From contig NZ_CP112880.1 of the NCBI RefSeq assembly GCF_028747205.1, positions 6,669,501 to 6,733,500 on the forward strand: DNA of 64,000 bases, given 5' to 3'. The translations under genes and the position numbers were made by a program. The stretch is from Streptomyces sp. CA-278952 (GTDB lineage Bacteria > Actinomycetota > Actinomycetes > Streptomycetales > Streptomycetaceae). Shown here one piece after another: positions 55,897 to 64,000 of the stretch. Under the pieces are notes generated by a model. The model worked only from the letters and a program-made list of their open reading frames with translations. It was not told the origin of the DNA and did no database searches. The stretch's first letter is position 1. The number at the start of each line of letters is the position of its first letter.

Positions 55897-56832
55897 ATGA
55901 AGGCGATCAGCTACAGCGCGTACGGTTCTGCCGACGTCATGGAATACGGCGAGCGGCCCGACCCCAAGGTCGGCCCCGACACGGTCCTGGTGAAGGTACG
56001 GGCAGCCGCCGTCAACCCGGTCGACTGGAAGGCCCGCGAGGGCTACCTCCAGGGTGGCCTCGAAGCCGTCTTCCCGGTGATCCCCGGCTGGGACGTCTCC
56101 GGGGTCGTCGTGCAACCGGGCATCGCCGTGGACGAGTTCGCGGTGGGCGACGAGGTCATCGGCTACGTACGCGAGGACTTCCTCTCGCGCGGTACGTTCG
56201 CCGAGTACGTCGCCGCCCCCGTGCGCACCCTCGCCCGCAAGCCCCTGAGCCTGAGCTTCGAGGAGGCCGCGGGCCTGCCGCTGGCCGGGCTGACCGCCTA
56301 CCAGGTGCTGCACCGCACCCTGAAGATCCGCGAGGGCGACACCGTCCTGGTCCACGCGGCGGCCGGCGGCGTCGGATCGCTCGCCGTCCAGATCGCCCGG
56401 CACACCGGCTGCCGGGTGATCGGCACCGCGAGCCCCCGCAACCACGAGCACCTCCGCAGCCTCGGCGCGGAGCCCGTGGAGTACGGCGAGGGCCTCGTCG
56501 ACCGGCTGCGCGCACTGGTCCCGGACGGCTTCGACGCCTCCTTCGACACGGTGGGCGGCGACGCGCTGCGGGCCAGCGCCGACACCCTCGCCCCGGGCGG
56601 CCGGCTCGCCTCCATCGCGGACGGCGAGGTCTTCTCCTACGGCGGCCGCTACGCCTTCGTGCGCCCCGACGCCGACGACCTGGCCCGACTCGCGGAACTG
56701 GCCGAGCGCGGCATCGTCACCGTCCATGTGGACCGGGTGTTCCCGCTGGAGCAGGCCGCCGACGCGTACCGGCTCAACGAGGAGGGGCGGACCCGCGGCA
56801 AGATCGTGGTGACGGTGGACTGGGACGGCTGA
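55897..56832 (+). CDS. NADP-dependent quinone oxidoreductase-like MDR protein
   Basis: 311 residues. GroES-like N-terminus with NPVDWKAREGYL and PVIPGWDVSGVV; cofactor motif VLVHAAAGGVGSLAVQIARHTG; no zinc-binding cysteines. This is the zinc-free medium-chain reductase (quinone oxidoreductase) subfamily, reducing quinones or enones with NADPH. It stands alone. Confidence 0.92.
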   Translation: MKAISYSAYGSADVMEYGERPDPKVGPDTVLVKVRAAAVNPVDWKAREGYLQGGLEAVFPVIPGWDVSGVVVQPGIAVDEFAVGDEVIGYVREDFLSRGTFAEYVAAPVRTLARKPLSLSFEEAAGLPLAGLTAYQVLHRTLKIREGDTVLVHAAAGGVGSLAVQIARHTGCRVIGTASPRNHEHLRSLGAEPVEYGEGLVDRLRALVPDGFDASFDTVGGDALRASADTLAPGGRLASIADGEVFSYGGRYAFVRPDADDLARLAELAERGIVTVHVDRVFPLEQAADAYRLNEEGRTRGKIVVTVDWDG

Positions 56833-56868
56833 GGAGCCCCGCCGGAACAGCCCGGCCGCCCACGTCGG

Positions 56869-57025
56869 GGCCCGGCTCGCAAGAGCCTGGCCGGCGGGCG
56901 TCCGGGCCCGGCTCAGAGAAGAGCCTGGCCAGTACGTCCGGGCCCGGCTCGCAACAGCCCGGCCGCCCCCGTCCGGCCCGGCTCAAGCGGCATCGCGCCC
57001 CCGTCCGGCCCGTCCGGCCCGGCTC
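56869..57025. repeat. Degenerate repeats abutting the DUF202 stop codon
   Basis: Five GGCCCGGCTC anchors at 56869, 56905, 56941, 56975 and 57016 (36, 36, 34 and 41 bp apart). Most are followed by (A)GA(A)GAGC-like sequence. The last abuts the minus-strand stop codon (57026-57028), so on the minus strand the units are copies of the region from the last codons past the stop. Confidence 0.75.
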
Positions 57026-57340
57026 TCAGAAGAGCATCGCCGCCGCGAACACCGCCAGCGCCACCGTGCACAGCGTCGCCGCCAGCGCCCCGCGCGGGGC
57101 GAGCGGCTCGGGCCGCGCCGCCTCCATCCGCAGCACCCGGCGGTGGGCCACCACCAGGAAACCCAGCCAGGCCGCCGCGCTCAGCGCCACCGCGATCAGC
57201 GCGGCCGGGGTCGCCCCGGCGTGCAGCGCCTGCCGCACCGCGAGCAGCGCGACGACCGTGGCGGACAGCGTCGTACGCCGCCAGGCCAGCCGGGTCCGCT
57301 CGGGCTGGAGCCCGGGGTCCCGGTCCGCCGGCGCCGTCAC
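57026..57340 (-). CDS. DUF202 membrane protein
   Basis: 104 residues from GTG 57340. The DUF202 signature PERTRLAWRRTTLSATVVALLAVRQ is followed by two more helices; ends MLF. It overlaps the upstream DUF202 gene by 4 nt (GTGA), so the pair is translationally coupled and may form a membrane complex. Function unknown. Confidence 0.85.
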   Translation of the reverse strand: MTAPADRDPGLQPERTRLAWRRTTLSATVVALLAVRQALHAGATPAALIAVALSAAAWLGFLVVAHRRVLRMEAARPEPLAPRGALAATLCTVALAVFAAAMLF

Positions 57341-57732
57341 ACGCCCTCCCAGCCGAAGAGGACCACCACCACCATCGCCACGGCGACGACGGCGACCACG
57401 AGGCTCAGCAGCGTCGGGAACCGGGACACCGGCAGGTCCTCGCCCCGCCGCATCGCCCGCTCGCACCGCACCCAGTGGTTGACCGCCCGCAGCGCGCAGA
57501 GCACCCCGGCCGCGAGCAGCCCGAGCGCGAGCCCGGCCCGGACGCCCCACACCAGCTCCGGCAGGAACTGGTCGACGGCGAAACCCCCGCCGATCAGGGC
57601 CAGCGCCGTCCGGATCCAGGCGAGGAACGTCCGCTCGTTGGCCAGCGAGAACCGGTAGTCGGGGGTGTCCCCCTCGTCCCGGATCCGCTGCGGCGCGAAC
57701 CACAGCCGTACGCTCTGCACGATCTTGTTCAC
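57337..57732 (-). CDS. YidH-like DUF202 membrane protein
   Basis: 131 residues. DUF202 core YRFSLANERTFLAWIRTALALIGGGFAV, a second helix after ELVWGVRAG, an RRGEDLP loop and a third C-terminal helix. First gene of the DUF202 pair. Confidence 0.88.
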   Translation of the reverse strand: MNKIVQSVRLWFAPQRIRDEGDTPDYRFSLANERTFLAWIRTALALIGGGFAVDQFLPELVWGVRAGLALGLLAAGVLCALRAVNHWVRCERAMRRGEDLPVSRFPTLLSLVVAVVAVAMVVVVLFGWEGV

Positions 57733-57810
57733 ACTGGAACCCTAGGCCGTACGCGCCGATCAGGCCCGGTCAGCCCCGCTCGAAACCGGTCGGGGAAGGC
57801 CGAGCCCCGG

Positions 57811-58365
57811 TCAACCCCGGTCGGCTCCGTACGGGGCGTCCGAGCCCGGTCGGGCCGCCCGGAACTCCCGCAGCCGCCGGTACGCCTCCACCCCGTCGGG
57901 CACCCAGGGCCACTCGTCGAGCCGCCGCTCCAGCTCCGCGTCGTCCAGGAACGTGTGCCAGGCGACCTCCTCCACCTGCGGGGCCACCGGCAGCTCGCAC
58001 CGCACCCGGTAGATGGCGGACCACCAGGTGTACCCGGTGTCCGGGTCGGCGTAGAGGAACCGGAACAGCGGCTCGGGCCGCGGCAGCCCCGAGACCCCCA
58101 GCTCCTCCTCCGCCTCGCGCAGCGCCGCCTCGTCGTACGACTCGCCCGCCCCCACCACCCCGCCGACGAACATGTCGTAGTGCGAGGGGAAGACCAGCTT
58201 CGTGGGCGTACGCCGATGGACGAACACCCGCCCGTCGGCGTCGCGAGCCTCGATGAACACACAGCGGTGCCGCAGCCTCCGCGCGGTCGCCTCGCCACGC
58301 GGGGCCTGCCCGATGACCTCGTCGTTCTCGTCGACGATGTCCAGGATCTCGTCGGAGGGCGTCAT
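57811..58365 (-). CDS. NUDIX hydrolase
   Basis: 184 residues from ATG 58365 (ATG 58374 possible). Complete NUDIX box G(x5)E(x7)REAEEELGV. The N-terminal DIVDENDEVIGQAPRGEATARRLRHRCVFI resembles the IPP isomerase/YfcD-like subgroup, so isoprenoid isomerase or housecleaning hydrolase activity is possible. The downstream gap to 57732 has three TGA-containing units on the minus strand (57811, 57770, 57760). Confidence 0.88.
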   Translation of the reverse strand: MTPSDEILDIVDENDEVIGQAPRGEATARRLRHRCVFIEARDADGRVFVHRRTPTKLVFPSHYDMFVGGVVGAGESYDEAALREAEEELGVSGLPRPEPLFRFLYADPDTGYTWWSAIYRVRCELPVAPQVEEVAWHTFLDDAELERRLDEWPWVPDGVEAYRRLREFRAARPGSDAPYGADRG

Positions 58366-58510
58366 ACGTCTCATCCAACAGCACCCGGACGGTTGACGTG
58401 GCCCCGGCGGGTACCCAAGATCTGACGCACGAGCAACTTGAACGTTTCGCCGGCCCGGTGGGCCGACCTTCCCCGCCCGCCCCCCGAGCCACCCCGACAG
58501 GATGGAACCC

Positions 58511-60166
58511 ATGGCGTACGACGCTGATGTGATCGTGATCGGGGCAGGACTCGCCGGGCTCGTGGCCACCGCCGAACTGGTCGACGCCGGCCGTTCCGTG
58601 ATCCTCCTCGACCAGGAGCCCGAGCAGTCCATCGGCGGCCAGGCGCACTGGTCCTTCGGCGGCCTCTTCCTCGTGGACTCCCCCGAACAGCGCCGGCTGC
58701 GGATCAAGGACAGCCGGGAGCTGGCCCTCCAGGACTGGTACGGCACGGCGGGCTTCGACCGGGAGACCGAGGACCGCTGGCCGCGGAAGTGGGCCGAGGC
58801 GTACGTCGACTTCGCCGCCGGTGAGAAGCGCTCCTGGCTGCACCAGCAGGGGCTGCGCATCTTCCCGGTCGTCGGCTGGGCGGAACGCGGCGGCTACGAC
58901 GCGATGGGCCACGGCAACTCCGTGCCCCGCTTCCACATCACCTGGGGCACCGGCCCCGGCGTCGTCGCCCCCTTCGAACGGCGGGTCCGCGAGGGCGTCG
59001 CCAAGGGGCTCGTCCAGCTGAGGTTCCGCCACCGCGTCACCGGTCTCGCCCGCACCGCCGGGGCGCTCGACACGGTCACCGGCGAGATCCTGGAGCCCAG
59101 CGCCGCCGAGCGAGGCACCGCGAGCAGCCGGGAGGTCACGGCCCCCTTCGAGCTGAAGGCGCAGGCGGTGATCGTCACCTCCGGCGGCATCGGCGGCAAT
59201 CACGAACTGGTCCGCGCCCAGTGGCCCGAACGCCTGGGCACCCCGCCGGAGAAGATGCTGTCGGGGGTGCCCGCGCACGTCGACGGACTGATGCTCGGCA
59301 TCGCCGAGAAGGCGGGCGCGCACCACATCAACCGCGACCGGATGTGGCACTACACCGAGGGCATCGAGAACTGGAACCCGATCTGGGCCAAGCACGGCAT
59401 CCGGATCCTGCCCGGTCCCTCGTCCCTCTGGCTGGACGCGCGCGGCAAGCGCCTGCCGGTCCCGCTCTTCCCCGGCTTCGACACGCTCGGCACCCTCGAA
59501 CACATCATGGGCTCCGGCCACGGCTACACCTGGTTCGTGCTCAACCAGCGCATCATCGGCAAGGAGTTCGCGCTCTCCGGCTCCGAACAGAACCCGGACC
59601 TGACCGGCAAGTCGGTCCGCCAGGTGATCGGCAGGGCCCGCGCGGACGTGCCCGCACCGGTCAAGGCGTTCATGGACCACGGCGTCGACTTCGTCGTCGA
59701 GAAGGACCTCGGCGCCCTGGTCCGGGGCATGAACGCGGTCACCGGCGACGACCTCATCGACGAGGAGAGCCTGCGCCGCGAGATCACCGCCCGTGACCGC
59801 GAGATCGCCAACCCCTTCACCAAGGACCTCCAGGTCACCGCGGTCCACGGGGCCCGCGCCTACCTGGGCGACCGCCTCATCCGCACCGCGAAACCGCACC
59901 GCGTCCTGGACCCGGCGGCGGGCCCGCTGATCGCCGTCCGGCTCAACATCCTCACCCGCAAGTCCCTGGGCGGCCTGGAGACGGACCTGTCCTCCCGCGT
60001 CCTCGACCCCGAGGGCGCCCCGCTCCCCGGCCTGTACGCGGCGGGCGAGGCCGCGGGCTTCGGCGGCGGCGGAGTCCACGGCTACCGCTCCCTGGAGGGC
60101 ACGTTCCTGGGCGGCTGCATCTTCTCCGGCAGAGCGGCGGGCCGGGCGGCGGCGCAGGCGGTGTAA
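58511..60166 (+). CDS. FAD-binding dehydrogenase (KstD/fumarate reductase flavoprotein family)
   Basis: 551 residues from ATG 58511 (58502 in frame also possible). FAD motif DVIVIGAGLAGLVATAEL, then QSIGGQAHWSFGGLF. The C-terminus has GEAAGFGGGGVHGYRSLEGTFLGGCIFSGR, contacting FAD. This is the cytoplasmic 550-residue group annotated as FAD-binding dehydrogenase, related to 3-ketosteroid delta-1-dehydrogenase. Substrate unknown; no steroid genes nearby. Confidence 0.92.
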   Translation: MAYDADVIVIGAGLAGLVATAELVDAGRSVILLDQEPEQSIGGQAHWSFGGLFLVDSPEQRRLRIKDSRELALQDWYGTAGFDRETEDRWPRKWAEAYVDFAAGEKRSWLHQQGLRIFPVVGWAERGGYDAMGHGNSVPRFHITWGTGPGVVAPFERRVREGVAKGLVQLRFRHRVTGLARTAGALDTVTGEILEPSAAERGTASSREVTAPFELKAQAVIVTSGGIGGNHELVRAQWPERLGTPPEKMLSGVPAHVDGLMLGIAEKAGAHHINRDRMWHYTEGIENWNPIWAKHGIRILPGPSSLWLDARGKRLPVPLFPGFDTLGTLEHIMGSGHGYTWFVLNQRIIGKEFALSGSEQNPDLTGKSVRQVIGRARADVPAPVKAFMDHGVDFVVEKDLGALVRGMNAVTGDDLIDEESLRREITARDREIANPFTKDLQVTAVHGARAYLGDRLIRTAKPHRVLDPAAGPLIAVRLNILTRKSLGGLETDLSSRVLDPEGAPLPGLYAAGEAAGFGGGGVHGYRSLEGTFLGGCIFSGRAAGRAAAQAV

Positions 60167-60210
60167 GCACCGCACCGAGACCAGGCCCCGCCCTCACCCC
60201 GCGGACGAAC

Positions 60211-60257
60211 CGGGCCCCGCTCCTCAAGCCCCTCCGGCGATTGAGGAGCGGGGCCCG
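60211..60257. terminator. Perfect 17-bp hairpin / REP-like element
   Basis: 60211-60227 pairs perfectly with 60241-60257 around a 13-nt loop. A second GC hairpin of the GGGGCTCCGCCCC kind follows. It lies between convergent genes. The look is that of a recurrent Streptomyces intergenic element. Confidence 0.85.
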
Positions 60258-60273
60258 GGGCGGAGCCCCGAAG

Positions 60274-60699
60274 TCACCCCAACCGCTCGACCACCCGGAA
60301 CCGCTCCGCGACGATCAGCGTCCCGTCGTTCACCGTGAACCCCGGATCCCCCAGCGCCTCCCGCATCTCCTCGCTGTGCCAGAACCGCTCGTGCCCCGCC
60401 CGCCATTCGGCCACCGACCGATACCCCTCGCCCTCGTCGAGCGCATGCTGGAGATCCACCTCCCCCAGGGGCAGCACCCGTACGTCGATCAGCTCCAGCA
60501 CCGCCACCTCCCGCCCTTCCGAGTCGATCAGCGCGGACCGTTCGCCCACCGGGGGAAGCTCCTCCTGCTCCCGTTCGTACTCGGCCAACAGCCCGGAGGT
60601 GGACACCTTTTCGCCGGAGAGGACCGCCGCCACCAGCTGGTCGCGCAACGGCCCGGGAAAGGCGAGAAGGAAAGGGCTGAGGGGTTCGCGAGGTTTCAT
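60274..60699 (-). CDS. ASCH domain protein
   Basis: 141 residues. ASCH fold: FPGPLRDQLVAAVLSGEKVSTSGL, ERSALIDSEGREVAVLELIDVRVLPLGEVD and the WRAGHERFW segment. ASCH proteins bind RNA or act on modified nucleosides. Stands alone, convergent with the flavoprotein gene. Confidence 0.85.
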   Translation of the reverse strand: MKPREPLSPFLLAFPGPLRDQLVAAVLSGEKVSTSGLLAEYEREQEELPPVGERSALIDSEGREVAVLELIDVRVLPLGEVDLQHALDEGEGYRSVAEWRAGHERFWHSEEMREALGDPGFTVNDGTLIVAERFRVVERLG

Positions 60700-60903
60700 C
60701 TCCTCAGTGTGTCAGGCGCCACTCAGCGCCCCCCCGACCCCGCCGCACGCTGCGCGAACGCCCCACCCGACGGGGTGCAATCCAGCCAAGTAGCCAAAAA
60801 GTGAACAGAGTTGACATCAGGCGCCCCTTGACGGGGAGCATGGCCTACCGCTTTGCTGTGCGCGATCATCTGCTCGCACACCGCATCGAAAGAAGCCTGC
60901 GGC

Positions 60904-61875
60904 ATGCCCCCGCCTCCGCCGCCCCTGGGCCGCTCCCGCCGTCGGGGCAGCCGCTCGGACCACGTCTTCGACCTGGCCCTCGACGACGATGAACTCATCG
61001 CCGCACGAGGCCGGTTCGTTCAGGGCAGATGGTCCGAGGCCCGCACCCTGCTCGTGGGCACCGGGCGGGACTGGGACCGCCGGGGACATCGTCTGCTGGC
61101 CCTCGCCGAGACCCCGTCGGCCGTGGACTGGGCCGGTGACTGGCTGCTCGTCGAACCCGAGAGCGCCGACGCGGCCACCCTCCTCGGCTGCGCCCGGGTC
61201 GCCCGTGCGCTGCGGCCCAGGGCCAAGGCGAACGACGCCGCCCGCGCCCGGGAAGCCTGCCTGGCCGCCGCCCGTCTTCTCCCCGACGACCCCACCCCCT
61301 GGCTCGCGCTGCTCCTCCTGGACCGGGGCCGCGACGACGGGGCGGACGAGACCGGCCGGCTCTTCGAGGAAGTGCGCTCCCGCCATCCCGACCACCATCA
61401 CGCCCACCACGTGATGACCGCTCTGCTGGCCGAGAGCAACCCCGCCAGCGGACACGACCCCCTCCACGAGGTGTACGACTTCGCCGCCTGGGCCGCCGAA
61501 CTGGCCCCCGCCGACTCCCCGTTGTCCGTTCTCCCGGTCATCGCCCACGCCGAGCGCTACCGCGTCCTGGTCGCCGCCGGCATCGAGCCCGGCGACCCGG
61601 CGCTCTCCGAGTACTGGTCCGGACGCCGGGCCCGCCAGGTGATGAAGGCCGCCTTCGACTGGTGGCTGGAATGGGAGCGCGAGGACCATCCGCGTCACCG
61701 CCTCGATCTGAACTTCCTGGCCCACGCCAAGGTCTGCGAGGGCCGGCCCGCCGAGGCCGCCGCCCTGTTCCACCGCATCGGCCCGTACGCCACCGCCGCG
61801 CCCTGGTCGTACTCCGGACGGGAGCCCCACGCCGCATTCGTCGCCGCGCGCGCCTACGCGCTCGGCACCCCGTGA
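60904..61875 (+). CDS. Hypothetical protein, TPR-like helical
   Basis: 323 residues from ATG 60904. After a Pro/Arg-rich start come repeated helical pairs (ALAETPSAVDWAGDWLL, ACLAAARLLPDDPTPWLALLLLD, FEEVRSRHPDHHHAHHVMTAL) spaced like TPR-type repeats, and a His-rich stretch. No enzyme motif. Similar Streptomyces hypotheticals exist from memory; function unknown. Stop codon followed by 11-12 bp repeats. Confidence 0.75.
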   Translation: MPPPPPPLGRSRRRGSRSDHVFDLALDDDELIAARGRFVQGRWSEARTLLVGTGRDWDRRGHRLLALAETPSAVDWAGDWLLVEPESADAATLLGCARVARALRPRAKANDAARAREACLAAARLLPDDPTPWLALLLLDRGRDDGADETGRLFEEVRSRHPDHHHAHHVMTALLAESNPASGHDPLHEVYDFAAWAAELAPADSPLSVLPVIAHAERYRVLVAAGIEPGDPALSEYWSGRRARQVMKAAFDWWLEWEREDHPRHRLDLNFLAHAKVCEGRPAEAAALFHRIGPYATAAPWSYSGREPHAAFVAARAYALGTP

Positions 61876-61917
61876 AAGCGCCCGTGAAAGCGCCCGTGAA
61901 GCGCCCGTGAAGCACCC
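61872..61917. repeat. 11-12 bp tandem repeat starting on a stop codon
   Basis: GTGAAAGCGCCC at 61872 and 61884, GTGAAGCGCCC at 61896 and GTGAAGCACCC at 61907. The TGA of the first is the stop codon of the upstream gene. Confidence 0.9.
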
Positions 61918-61968
61918 AGTGATCCACGAAGGGCACCACCTCACCACGAAGAAGGGACCCATCCCGCC

Positions 61969-63540
61969 ATGTCGAGGGGCAGTTCAATTTCCAGCGAGAC
62001 CGGCAGCACGAGGGGGACGGCCGATACCGGCGGGATCAACACCTACAAGGGCGAGGAACGAGCCCTGCGGGCGAACCGGCTCGGCACCCCCGGACTCCTG
62101 CTGTCGGTGATCGCGGCCAGCGCCCCCCTGATGGTGGTCGCCGGAGTGATGCCCACGGTCTTCGGCGTGATGGGCATCGTCGGCCAGCCGCTGCTCTACC
62201 TCATCCTGGGCGTCGTCCTGATGCTGTTCAGCGTCGGCTACGCGGAGATGAGCCGGCACGTCCACAACGCCGGCGCGTTCTACGCGTACATCGCCCGCGG
62301 GCTCGGCCCGACCGCCGGCGCCGGAGCCTCGCTGGTGGCGCTGGTCGCGTACAGCGCGATGCAGGTCGGCATCTACGGGATCCTCGGCTTCGAGGTCTCC
62401 GGCATCTTCGCCACGTATCTCGACATCGAACTGGCCTGGTGGATACCGGCCCTGGCCGCGGCGGCCGTCGTCGGCGTCCTCGGCTGGCTCAAGATCGACC
62501 TCAACGCCAAGGTGCTCGGCGTCCTGCTGGTCATCGAGTGCGCCCTCGTCGTGATCTTCGACATCGCCGCCGTGAGCAAGCCGGGCCCCGAGGGCCTGTC
62601 GCTGCACGCCTTCAACCCCGAGACCCTCACCGGCGCGGGGCTCGGCACCGCTCTCTGCTTCTGCATCGCCGCGTTCGTCGGCTTCGAGCAGGCCCCGGTG
62701 TACGCGGAGGAGACCAGCCGCCCGCAGATCGTGGTCTCCCGGGTGATGTTCCTCGCGGTGGGCTACGCCGCGCTGTTCCTGGCGATCAGCTCCTGGGCAC
62801 TCACCGTCGCCGCCGGACCCGGCTCCATCGCCGACACCTCCCTCAAGGAGGGCCCCGGCATGCTGTTCGGCCTCACTGAGGCGCGGCTCGGCTCCACCTT
62901 CACCGACGTGCTGCACGTCCTCTTCGTCACCGGGATGTTCGCCGCGCTCCTCAGCTTCCACAACGTCGTCGCCCGTTACGCGTTCGCCATGGGCCGCGAG
63001 GGCCTGCTGCCCGCCCGTTTCGGCCGCACCAACCGGGCGAGCGGCGCCCCCGGCACCGGCTCGCTGCTCCAGACCGTCGTCTCCGTGGTGATCATCCTGG
63101 CGTTCGCGTTCACCGACGACAAGCCGGTCGGCGACCCCACCGCCCCCGTCCTGCGGCTGTTCACCTGGATGGGCAATGTCGGCGCGCTCGGAGTCATCCT
63201 GCTGATGGCCGCCGCCTCCTTCGCCGTCATCGCCTTCTTCGTCAAGCGCGGCGCGGGCCGCGCACAGGCCCCGCGCCTGGTCGCCTCCGGCCTCGCCGGA
63301 CTGGCGCTCCTGACGATCGCCGTCTTCACCGTCCGCGACTTCGACGTCCTCGTCGGCTCCGGCCCCGGCTCGGCCCTCAGCTGGCTGCTGCCGGGCGTGA
63401 TCATCCTCGCGCTCGTCGGAGGTCTCGTGTACGGGGCGGTACTGCGCTCGGTCAAACCCGAGGTGCACGCCCGGATCGGCCTCGGCAACGAGGCGTTCCA
63501 GCTGGAGAAGGCGGCCGAGAGCGAGTCCGCCCGCCGCTGA
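61969..63540 (+). CDS. APC-superfamily amino acid permease
   Basis: 523 residues, about 12 to 14 helices. LRANRLGTPGLLLSVIAASAPLMVVAGVMPTVF, GYAEMSRHVHNAGAFYAYIARGLG and CFCIAAFVGFEQAPVYAEETSRPQ are APC (amino acid-polyamine-organocation) signatures. Imports amino acids or amines; substrate not clear. Followed by a strong terminator. Confidence 0.92.
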   Translation: MSRGSSISSETGSTRGTADTGGINTYKGEERALRANRLGTPGLLLSVIAASAPLMVVAGVMPTVFGVMGIVGQPLLYLILGVVLMLFSVGYAEMSRHVHNAGAFYAYIARGLGPTAGAGASLVALVAYSAMQVGIYGILGFEVSGIFATYLDIELAWWIPALAAAAVVGVLGWLKIDLNAKVLGVLLVIECALVVIFDIAAVSKPGPEGLSLHAFNPETLTGAGLGTALCFCIAAFVGFEQAPVYAEETSRPQIVVSRVMFLAVGYAALFLAISSWALTVAAGPGSIADTSLKEGPGMLFGLTEARLGSTFTDVLHVLFVTGMFAALLSFHNVVARYAFAMGREGLLPARFGRTNRASGAPGTGSLLQTVVSVVIILAFAFTDDKPVGDPTAPVLRLFTWMGNVGALGVILLMAAASFAVIAFFVKRGAGRAQAPRLVASGLAGLALLTIAVFTVRDFDVLVGSGPGSALSWLLPGVIILALVGGLVYGAVLRSVKPEVHARIGLGNEAFQLEKAAESESARR

Positions 63541-63557
63541 CGCCTCCCGTAGTCACG

Positions 63558-63598
63558 CGAAACGCCCGCCCCGGTGCCGTACCGGGGCGGGCGTTTCG
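63558..63598. terminator. Bidirectional terminator
   Basis: 18-bp perfect stem 63558-63575/63581-63598 with a 5-nt loop, between the permease and the convergent gntP-like gene. Confidence 0.88.
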
Positions 63599-63618
63599 TC
63601 GTTGCCGTAAGGGAAGGG

Positions 63619-64000
63619 CTACAGCAACAGCGACAGCAGCAGGATGAAGGCCATGGCCACCACGGAGATGATCGTCTCCATCACCGACCAGGTCTTGACG
63701 GTCTGGCCGACGTCCATGCCGAAGTACTCCTTCACCAGCCAGAACCCGGCGTCGTTCACATGGCTGAAGAAGAGCGAACCGGCGCCGACGGCCAGCACCA
63801 GCAGGGCCGCGTGCGAGGCCGACATGTCGGCGGCCAGCGGGGCGACCAGACCGGCGGCCGAGATGGTGGCGACGGTGGCCGAGCCGGTGGCGAGACGGAT
63901 CGCGACGGCGATCAGCCAGCCGAGCAGCAGGGCCGGGATCGACCAGTTCTCGGAGAACTCCAGGATCATCTGGCCCACCCCGGCGTCGATCAGCGTCTGC
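63619..64000 (-). CDS. GntP-family gluconate permease, C-terminal part
   Basis: Partial: the frame is open to the window end (..QTLIDAGVGQ), so the N-terminus lies beyond 64000. The visible part has the GntP C-terminal pattern LLGWLIAVAIRLATGSATVATISAAG and FFSHVNDAGFWLVKEYFGM, then helices to LLLSLLL. Proton symporter for gluconate-like sugar acids. Confidence 0.9.
   Translation of the reverse strand, partial: QTLIDAGVGQMILEFSENWSIPALLLGWLIAVAIRLATGSATVATISAAGLVAPLAADMSASHAALLVLAVGAGSLFFSHVNDAGFWLVKEYFGMDVGQTVKTWSVMETIISVVAMAFILLLSLLL

Noticed and set aside
60811..60839. TTGACA promoter before the TPR-like gene
   Set aside because: No acceptable -10 at 16-18 bp spacing.

Overview
The window is high-GC DNA (about 72% by eye, with strong G/C at third codon positions). 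It has Streptomyces-style gene content: FxSxx-COOH TPR protein, streptogrisin-type protease, sortase-anchored LPMO, DUF402, DUF5925 and DUF202 proteins, and TTG/GTG starts. The M28 aminopeptidase at 50678-52012 agrees almost residue for residue, from memory, with secreted S. griseus aminopeptidase, so a Streptomyces of the S. griseus clade is the best guess. No search was run. I see no rRNA, tRNA, CRISPR array, transposase or prophage genes; it looks like ordinary chromosomal DNA.

Layout. 0-4 kb: a 1311-residue ParA/TIR/NB-ARC/TPR protein of the FxSxx-COOH family. 4-13 kb: secreted hydrolases (streptogrisin-like protease, phospholipase A2, lipase, LPMO) around an HxlR/MFS/permease drug-efflux-type locus. 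13-18.5 kb: a CitB-type response regulator divergent from a tctCBA tricarboxylate transporter, then a methyltransferase-NUDIX-glyoxalase fusion. 18.6-26 kb: DUF402/GNAT pair, GntR, DUF5925 ATPase, GDSL lipase, class III CoA-transferase and a stand-alone type ISP-like C-terminal protein. 26-36 kb: homogentisate dioxygenase with its GntR, TetR, a molybdopterin oxidoreductase, a CitMHS citrate symporter, MFS and an orphan MalK-type ATPase. 36.8-55 kb: a dense acyl-CoA, aldehyde and alcohol catabolic region with three TetR regulators. 55-64 kb: enolase-superfamily dehydratase, oxidoreductase, DUF202 pair, NUDIX, flavoprotein dehydrogenase, ASCH protein, APC permease and the start of a GntP permease cut by the window edge.

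How genes work together. Three TetR circuits can be read directly from repeated palindromes. (1) An AAACTA(A/G)C-N3-GCTA(G/A)TT(T/A) site lies before tetR-40629/acyl-CoA dehydrogenase-41480 and before the ALDH-ADH operon. (2) An identical 16-mer, CTAAGCGCTTGCTCAG, lies before tetR-43105 and the MaoC hydratase. (3) ATACCGAC-N2-GTCGGTAT-like sites precede the SDR/acyl-CoA ligase/tetR operon and the kinase/ACAD10-11-type dehydrogenase operon. The third set has the gene complement of a bacterial levulinate/4-hydroxyacid degradation pathway and is the best candidate for an undescribed system here.

A second window-wide signal is short tandem duplication of the DNA around stop codons. At least seven genes have 12-36 bp units, repeated 2-5 times, that begin at or include the termination codon.
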